From positions 1-64,000 of the forward strand of contig NZ_QNRY01000016.1 in NCBI RefSeq assembly GCF_003315515.1: a DNA stretch of 64,000 nt, read 5' to 3'. The notes below the pieces were generated by a model. It saw only the letters and a list, made by a program, of their open reading frames with translations, ran no database searches and was not told where the DNA came from. The DNA is from Brenneria salicis ATCC 15712 = DSM 30166 (GTDB lineage: Bacteria > Pseudomonadota > Gammaproteobacteria > Enterobacterales > Enterobacteriaceae). The translations under genes and the position numbers were made by a program. Below, in pieces: positions 60,220-64,000 of this stretch (the stretch's first letter is position 1; each line of letters begins with the position of its first letter).

Positions 60220-61383
60220 TTAAGGGGTAACGTTGGCGTCTTCCGCCGCGTGAACTTCCGCGTCGGGTGTCGTCGCATCTATTTGCGGCGCGGCATTTTC
60301 CTGTAGTGAATCGTCTTGTAAAGCGTCGTCCATAGCATCATCCGGTACAGCATCGTCCGGTACAGCATTATCTTGTGCCGCATCGTTCTGCGGTTGCGCG
60401 TACGGGGCAACCGGCGCGGCGACGGATTCAACCGGAACAGTCGGCGTTTCCGGTTCGATAAGGCCGTTAATTTTGACCGGAATACCAGAACGCGTTTTGA
60501 TTGCTTCATCGACGTCGCGGGTATTCACACTGGCATCGGCCAGAACCTTACTCACCTTTTCCGTAATGTTGATAGGTGCTGGCGCATCAGAGCGGAATTC
60601 TTCCACGGTACGAGACAGCGGATGGTGGACTTCCACATAGCGTGAACCATCCGGTTCGACGGTGGCTTTCACCGGTTCATTAATAAACTGTACGCGCGTC
60701 CCTACCGGAACGTGGTCGAACAGATATTTAATGTCATCGGCCCGCAGGCGAACACAGCCGTGGCTGACGCGCAGGCCGATACCGAAGTTGGCGTTGGTGC
60801 CGTGGATGGCGTAAAGATTACCGATATACAGCGCGTACAACCCCATCGGGTTATCCGGCCCTGCCGGGTACACTTTCAGCAACGTCTCTCCGCGAGCGGC
60901 ATATTCGGCGTGCATCTTGGCGGTCGGCGTCCAGGTCGGACCGGCTTTTTTGCGCTGAACGGAGGTCGTCCAGTTAATCGGCGTATCTGTACCCAATTCG
61001 CCGATGCCGATAGGCAGAACGATGACGGTTTTGCTGCCTTTCGGGTAGTAATACAGACGCATTTCCGCACTATTGATCACAATACCTTCGCGCGGCGCAT
61101 CCGGCAGGATCAACTGATGGGGAATAATCATCTTGCTGCCTGGTCGCGGCAGGTAGACATCCGCATCCGGGTTCGCTTCCAGCAAATTGCTCAATCCCAT
61201 CTGGTATTGGGCGGCGAAAGCTTCTAACGGCAAGGTGCTGTCTGCCGGAACGGTAATTTCGATATTTTCCCCCACCAGACGACTGTTGGCCGCAGGCAGT
61301 GGGTAGACAACGGCAAAGGCGGCTTGGCTGAATGCAGCGGCGGCCAGAACTAAGGTAAGGATCGCGCGAATACTCATTTTCAT
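60220..61383 (-). CDS. erfK: ErfK-type L,D-transpeptidase
   Basis: 387 residues: a signal peptide ([16 protein letters not shown]), a LysM-like region (about 40-90), and the YkuD domain (about 98-235) with the catalytic motif [20 protein letters not shown], where His and Cys are intact. It probably cross-links peptidoglycan or attaches Braun lipoprotein to it, as ErfK, YbiS and YcfS do. Which paralogue it is remains uncertain. The C-terminus carries an acidic, Ala/Asp/Pro-rich tail of about 90 residues with imperfect repeats ([19 protein letters not shown]), making it longer than E. coli ErfK (about 310). Periplasmic. Confidence 0.85.
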   Translation of the reverse strand: MKMSIRAILTLVLAAAAFSQAAFAVVYPLPAANSRLVGENIEITVPADSTLPLEAFAAQYQMGLSNLLEANPDADVYLPRPGSKMIIPHQLILPDAPREGIVINSAEMRLYYYPKGSKTVIVLPIGIGELGTDTPINWTTSVQRKKAGPTWTPTAKMHAEYAARGETLLKVYPAGPDNPMGLYALYIGNLYAIHGTNANFGIGLRVSHGCVRLRADDIKYLFDHVPVGTRVQFINEPVKATVEPDGSRYVEVHHPLSRTVEEFRSDAPAPINITEKVSKVLADASVNTRDVDEAIKTRSGIPVKINGLIEPETPTVPVESVAAPVAPYAQPQNDAAQDNAVPDDAVPDDAMDDALQDDSLQENAAPQIDATTPDAEVHAAEDANVTP

Positions 61384-61556
61384 GTCTTTGTTGAGTGGTA
61401 AATGCCATACCAGCGGTAATGGGTTTGGTTTCTGGTCGATGGCGACCGGATGCGCATTATATGTTCAGAATGCTAAGAGAGGGAAATAACATGTGCAACA
61501 AATCACACTTTTTGGTTGCCCCGTTGATAAGGCCTGTGCGCGGGGGCGATTCGGCG

Positions 61557-62354
61557 TCATGATCCGCCGTCAAGCATCGGTTTTTTAAAACGGCGGTTAG
61601 CCAATACCGGCAACATCTGACGGGCATAAGCCAGTCGTTCCGGCTGGATATCGGCATAGCGCAGGGCGGGGACTTCCGGCGCCTGAACAACGACTACGCC
61701 CAATGGATCAACAACCATGCTGTTACCGATGTTCTTGACGCCACATTCTCCGGCAGCAACGAGATAGACCGTATTTTCCAGCGCTCTGGCGCGCACCAGC
61801 AGTTCCCAATGGGCTTCTTTCAACGGGCCTTTAATCCAGGCGGAGGGCAGCACCAGCACGTCCGCGCCATCCAAAGCCAGACGTCGGGCCAATTCGGGAA
61901 AGCGGATGTCATAGCAGGTCATCAGGCCGACATGCAGTCCGGCGATGGTCAGCAGCGGCGGAATGTCCTCGCCAGCCAGCACATTTTCCGATTCCCGCAT
62001 GGAAAATGCGTCATACAGATGCAGTTTTCGATACTGCGCAACGATTTCACCGTTGCGGATCGCCAGCAGCGTGTTCCAGACTTTTCCCGCGCCGTTCGGA
62101 ATATGCACGCACAGCATCGTCGTCATCTCGCTGCCTTTACTGGCGGCCAGCAACTGGGTGATAAAGGGGCCGTCAAGGGGTTGGGCGGCGTCCAGCACCA
62201 TGTTGGGATTGGTGATATCCCGCGCCAATACGCCTTCGGGCAGCACCAGTAAGTCGGCGCTGTTTTTCCGGGCGGCTGACATGAATGACGATATCGTCGC
62301 GAGATTGTTTTTCCATTCACGGTCAACGGCGAATTGTCCCAATGCGACTTTCAT
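61557..62354 (-). CDS. Nitrilase-family amidase (YbeM-like, deaminated glutathione amidase type)
   Basis: About 265 residues from the ATG at 62354 (MKVALGQFAV, the normal family start; the ATG at 62378 adds eight residues). The catalytic triad is visible: Glu in LLVLPEGVLARD, Lys in YRKLHLYDAF, Cys in LMTCYDIRFPE. The sequence matches E. coli YbeM in several blocks (RGPLKEHHW-like GPLKEAHWELLVRARAL and AAGECGVKNIG). This group removes an amide nitrogen from damaged metabolites such as deaminated glutathione. It stands alone, next to erfK in the same direction with a 170-base gap. Confidence 0.85.
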   Translation of the reverse strand: MKVALGQFAVDREWKNNLATISSFMSAARKNSADLLVLPEGVLARDITNPNMVLDAAQPLDGPFITQLLAASKGSEMTTMLCVHIPNGAGKVWNTLLAIRNGEIVAQYRKLHLYDAFSMRESENVLAGEDIPPLLTIAGLHVGLMTCYDIRFPELARRLALDGADVLVLPSAWIKGPLKEAHWELLVRARALENTVYLVAAGECGVKNIGNSMVVDPLGVVVVQAPEVPALRYADIQPERLAYARQMLPVLANRRFKKPMLDGGS

Positions 62355-62514
62355 ACTCGCTCCTGCTATGCATAACACGGCCTGAATGGGCCGGTTAACT
62401 CGTTACCCGTTCACCAATTTATCATCCAATAACTTATTAACTATAAAAATAAAATTATCTGGTGAATAGAGTATTCTACTTTTTATAAAATCTTTTTATT
62501 TGGGATACTGATGA

Positions 62515-63431
62515 TTACATGACGAACGGCGCTTTCCCGCCATCTCCTTGTAACGCCAGTTGTAATGCGCTCAAGAGTCCTCTTAATTCGCCACTTAAAT
62601 ATTGGCTGAATGCCCCGCGCCCCAACGTTCTGTCAAATACCGCTTGTGGCAGGAATCGCCGCATTTCAGCGCTAAAACGGCCATCCCCTACAATCTGATC
62701 GATGCTTTGTATGCGCTGTGCCAATAGCGCGTCATAATTCGGGATTCGGTAGTCCTGAATTTTTTACGAATCAGATCGATATCATAAGTCGCATTCTGCT
62801 GGAGCAGCCACGGCAAGTCCCAAATATCACGGTAGCGGATATATTTTGTTGTTGCCACGAGCGAAACCAGTTTGTCGCACATCACTTCATTAAGTGTTTT
62901 ACACATGACCAGCGTGTCAGAGTAACCATCGGGTAAAACCTCATAGTTACGTTTTAACGTCATCGGCGTTTTTGTATAAGCCGGAATATTCGCGATCTCA
63001 ATTTTGACCTGCTGCCTTGGCATATCGCGTTTTCCCGGGGCAGTGGTAACGGACACCTGCCACTTGTCGATACGCACTTCCTCATAGCCGGGTTCATTGC
63101 GTAACGCATTTGGCGCTTTTACGTTGACCTCAAGGCCGTACCGGTTCCCCAAATACGCTTCGATACAGGCTTTCATGTTCTTCAAGTCTGCACCGGAAAA
63201 CGCAACACCCCCTGCAAAATCCAAATCCTCACTGAAGCGGTTTGCGCCATAACACAACCTTAACGACGTTCCCCCCTGAAAAGTAAGCTGTTCCAGCAAA
63301 CCCGCACTATCCAGACAGTAGAGAATGTCATAGTGCAAAAGCTCCTTTTCCACCACATTGCGCAAGCCTTCAAGCCCAGTTGATTCCACCGCTTTACTGA
63401 CCAGTTCGGCAAAGTTAACTTTCTGATTCAT
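62515..63431 (-). pseudogene. abiEii: AbiEii-type toxin nucleotidyltransferase, frameshifted in an A run
   Basis: Read through the break this is a protein of about 305 residues. Motif I is GGTSLRLCYGANRFSEDLDFAGG (the GGTSLR and DLDF of minimal nucleotidyltransferases). A later conserved block is CDKLVSLVATTKYIRYRDIWDLPWLL. At the A6 run near 62760-62765 one A appears to be missing: with seven, the frame continues IQDYRIPNYDALLAQRIQSI and joins the last 69 codons. As read, the protein ends 23 codons after the break with unrelated residues. It overlaps the antitoxin gene by 17 bases, the normal AbiE operon. The N-terminal catalytic part is intact. Confidence 0.8.
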
Positions 63432-63960
63432 GGTATAACTCCGACTCGTCGATCAGATGGGTATTACGTCCGACGCGGCGTAAATCCCTCACAGCAGTTT
63501 TTTTCGTCGCTTGCCGCAACGGGGAATTGCCAAAATAGGTATCCTGCAAAATCTGCTCAGGTGGCCGCTTGGTATGGGTAAACTCGATCACCCCGAAAGG
63601 CGTTTTATGTTCTTCTGAACGTCCGGTTGTCATCACCGTGATGCGGTCAATCGGGATTTGAGAAATAACACCATACTCAGACAGTGCGGATTCAAGGCTG
63701 AGATAATTATACTCGCCACGGCGTAGCGCTAACACGATACGCTCTAGCGTATAAGCATCTTTGCTTGTGGCATGGTTATAGACATACACGCCGCGAATCG
63801 CACGGGTCAGAATGCCATCTTTTACCAAACGATTTAGCCCGGCGTTAAATGCTCTGGAGCTATCCTCATGGAAAATTTTGGCTAAATCGCGGGAAGTGAA
63901 GACATAGCGCCCTTGCTTATCGAATGCGTTTAAACGTTCGATAGCCGTGATCCTGTCCAT
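63415..63960 (-). CDS. abiEi: AbiEi-type antitoxin and transcriptional repressor
   Basis: A 181-residue antitoxin of the AbiE (type IV) toxin-antitoxin system. The N-terminal winged helix is YVFTSRDLAKIFHEDSSRAFNAGLNRLVKDGILTRAIRGVYVY. The C-terminal domain includes YLSLESALSEYGVISQIPI and FTHTKRPPEQILQDT. In known AbiE systems it represses its own operon and counteracts the toxin without contacting it. The gene is complete, while its toxin partner is frameshifted. It sits at the right edge of the window and no operator could be judged. Confidence 0.85.
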   Translation of the reverse strand: MDRITAIERLNAFDKQGRYVFTSRDLAKIFHEDSSRAFNAGLNRLVKDGILTRAIRGVYVYNHATSKDAYTLERIVLALRRGEYNYLSLESALSEYGVISQIPIDRITVMTTGRSEEHKTPFGVIEFTHTKRPPEQILQDTYFGNSPLRQATKKTAVRDLRRVGRNTHLIDESELYHESES

Positions 63961-64000
63961 TTATAAGTCCACATGAAAATCACATAATTATGTTATTCAC

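Noticed and set aside
1..64000. CRISPR arrays, tRNA or rRNA genes, prophage or intact transposons
   Set aside because: No regularly spaced repeats, no cloverleaf-like runs and no transposase or phage proteins were seen.

Overview
The window looks like a chromosomal segment of a plant-associated enterobacterium. The core genes (lpxP, adeP, edd, gntR, gntT, acs, yjcE, cbpAM) read like close E. coli relatives. The accessory genes (a complete Tad/Flp pilus locus, an Hrp-type promoter in front of a YopJ/HopZ-type effector, a FecIR-type iron system) fit a pectobacterial genus such as Brenneria, Dickeya or Pectobacterium. The genus is an inference; no rRNA or other marker is present. I saw no tRNA, rRNA, CRISPR array, prophage or intact insertion sequence.

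Layout. 1-5.4 kb: cbpA-cbpM, a degenerate YdiV/PdeH-type EAL protein with a small membrane ORF behind it, a two-domain molbindin, a cold-shock protein and lpxP. 5.5-11.7 kb: a purine/allantoin block, with an allantoin permease gene broken by one amber codon, divergent from hpxS-hpxA-hpxB (regulator, racemase, allantoinase). Then comes a CRP-linked micro-ORF on the minus strand and the adenine permease adeP behind a strongly structured leader. 12.0-13.7 kb: the Na+/H+ antiporter yjcE. 14.0-43.6 kb: one co-oriented block of about 30 kb. It holds a two-component system, the Flp pilin, the Tad assembly genes (tadV, rcpC, rcpA, a CpaD-like lipoprotein, tadZ, tadA-G), a 2954-residue repeat protein with an N-terminal LEPR-type motif, and four tightly coupled export genes. 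Those four are a TolC-type outer-membrane lipoprotein and three HlyD-type adaptors, one with an N-terminal GAF-like region and one fused to an M50 zinc metalloprotease. No ABC ATPase is present.

43.7-51.5 kb: carbon metabolism, with edd, gntR, gntK, gntT and acs, GntR operators and clear CRP sites. 52-57 kb: a PAS-like small protein, then a TonB-dependent siderophore receptor (two single-base frameshifts), a Fur box, and FecI-type and FecR-type genes. 57-64 kb: an AI-2E-type transporter, a membrane protein of unknown role, the YopJ-family effector (Hrp box, one frameshift near the N-terminus), an ErfK-type L,D-transpeptidase, a nitrilase-family amidase, and an AbiE toxin-antitoxin pair whose toxin gene is frameshifted in an A run.

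Three themes stand out. First, the Tad pilus is physically joined to a giant secreted protein and an export apparatus with no ATPase of the usual type I kind. Second, there is an Hrp-controlled effector whose real N-terminus only appears after reading across a frameshift. Third, four genes in 64 kb carry single-base lesions, which means either recent gene decay or residual sequence errors. Several micro-ORFs with good expression signals lie in the intergenic spaces.
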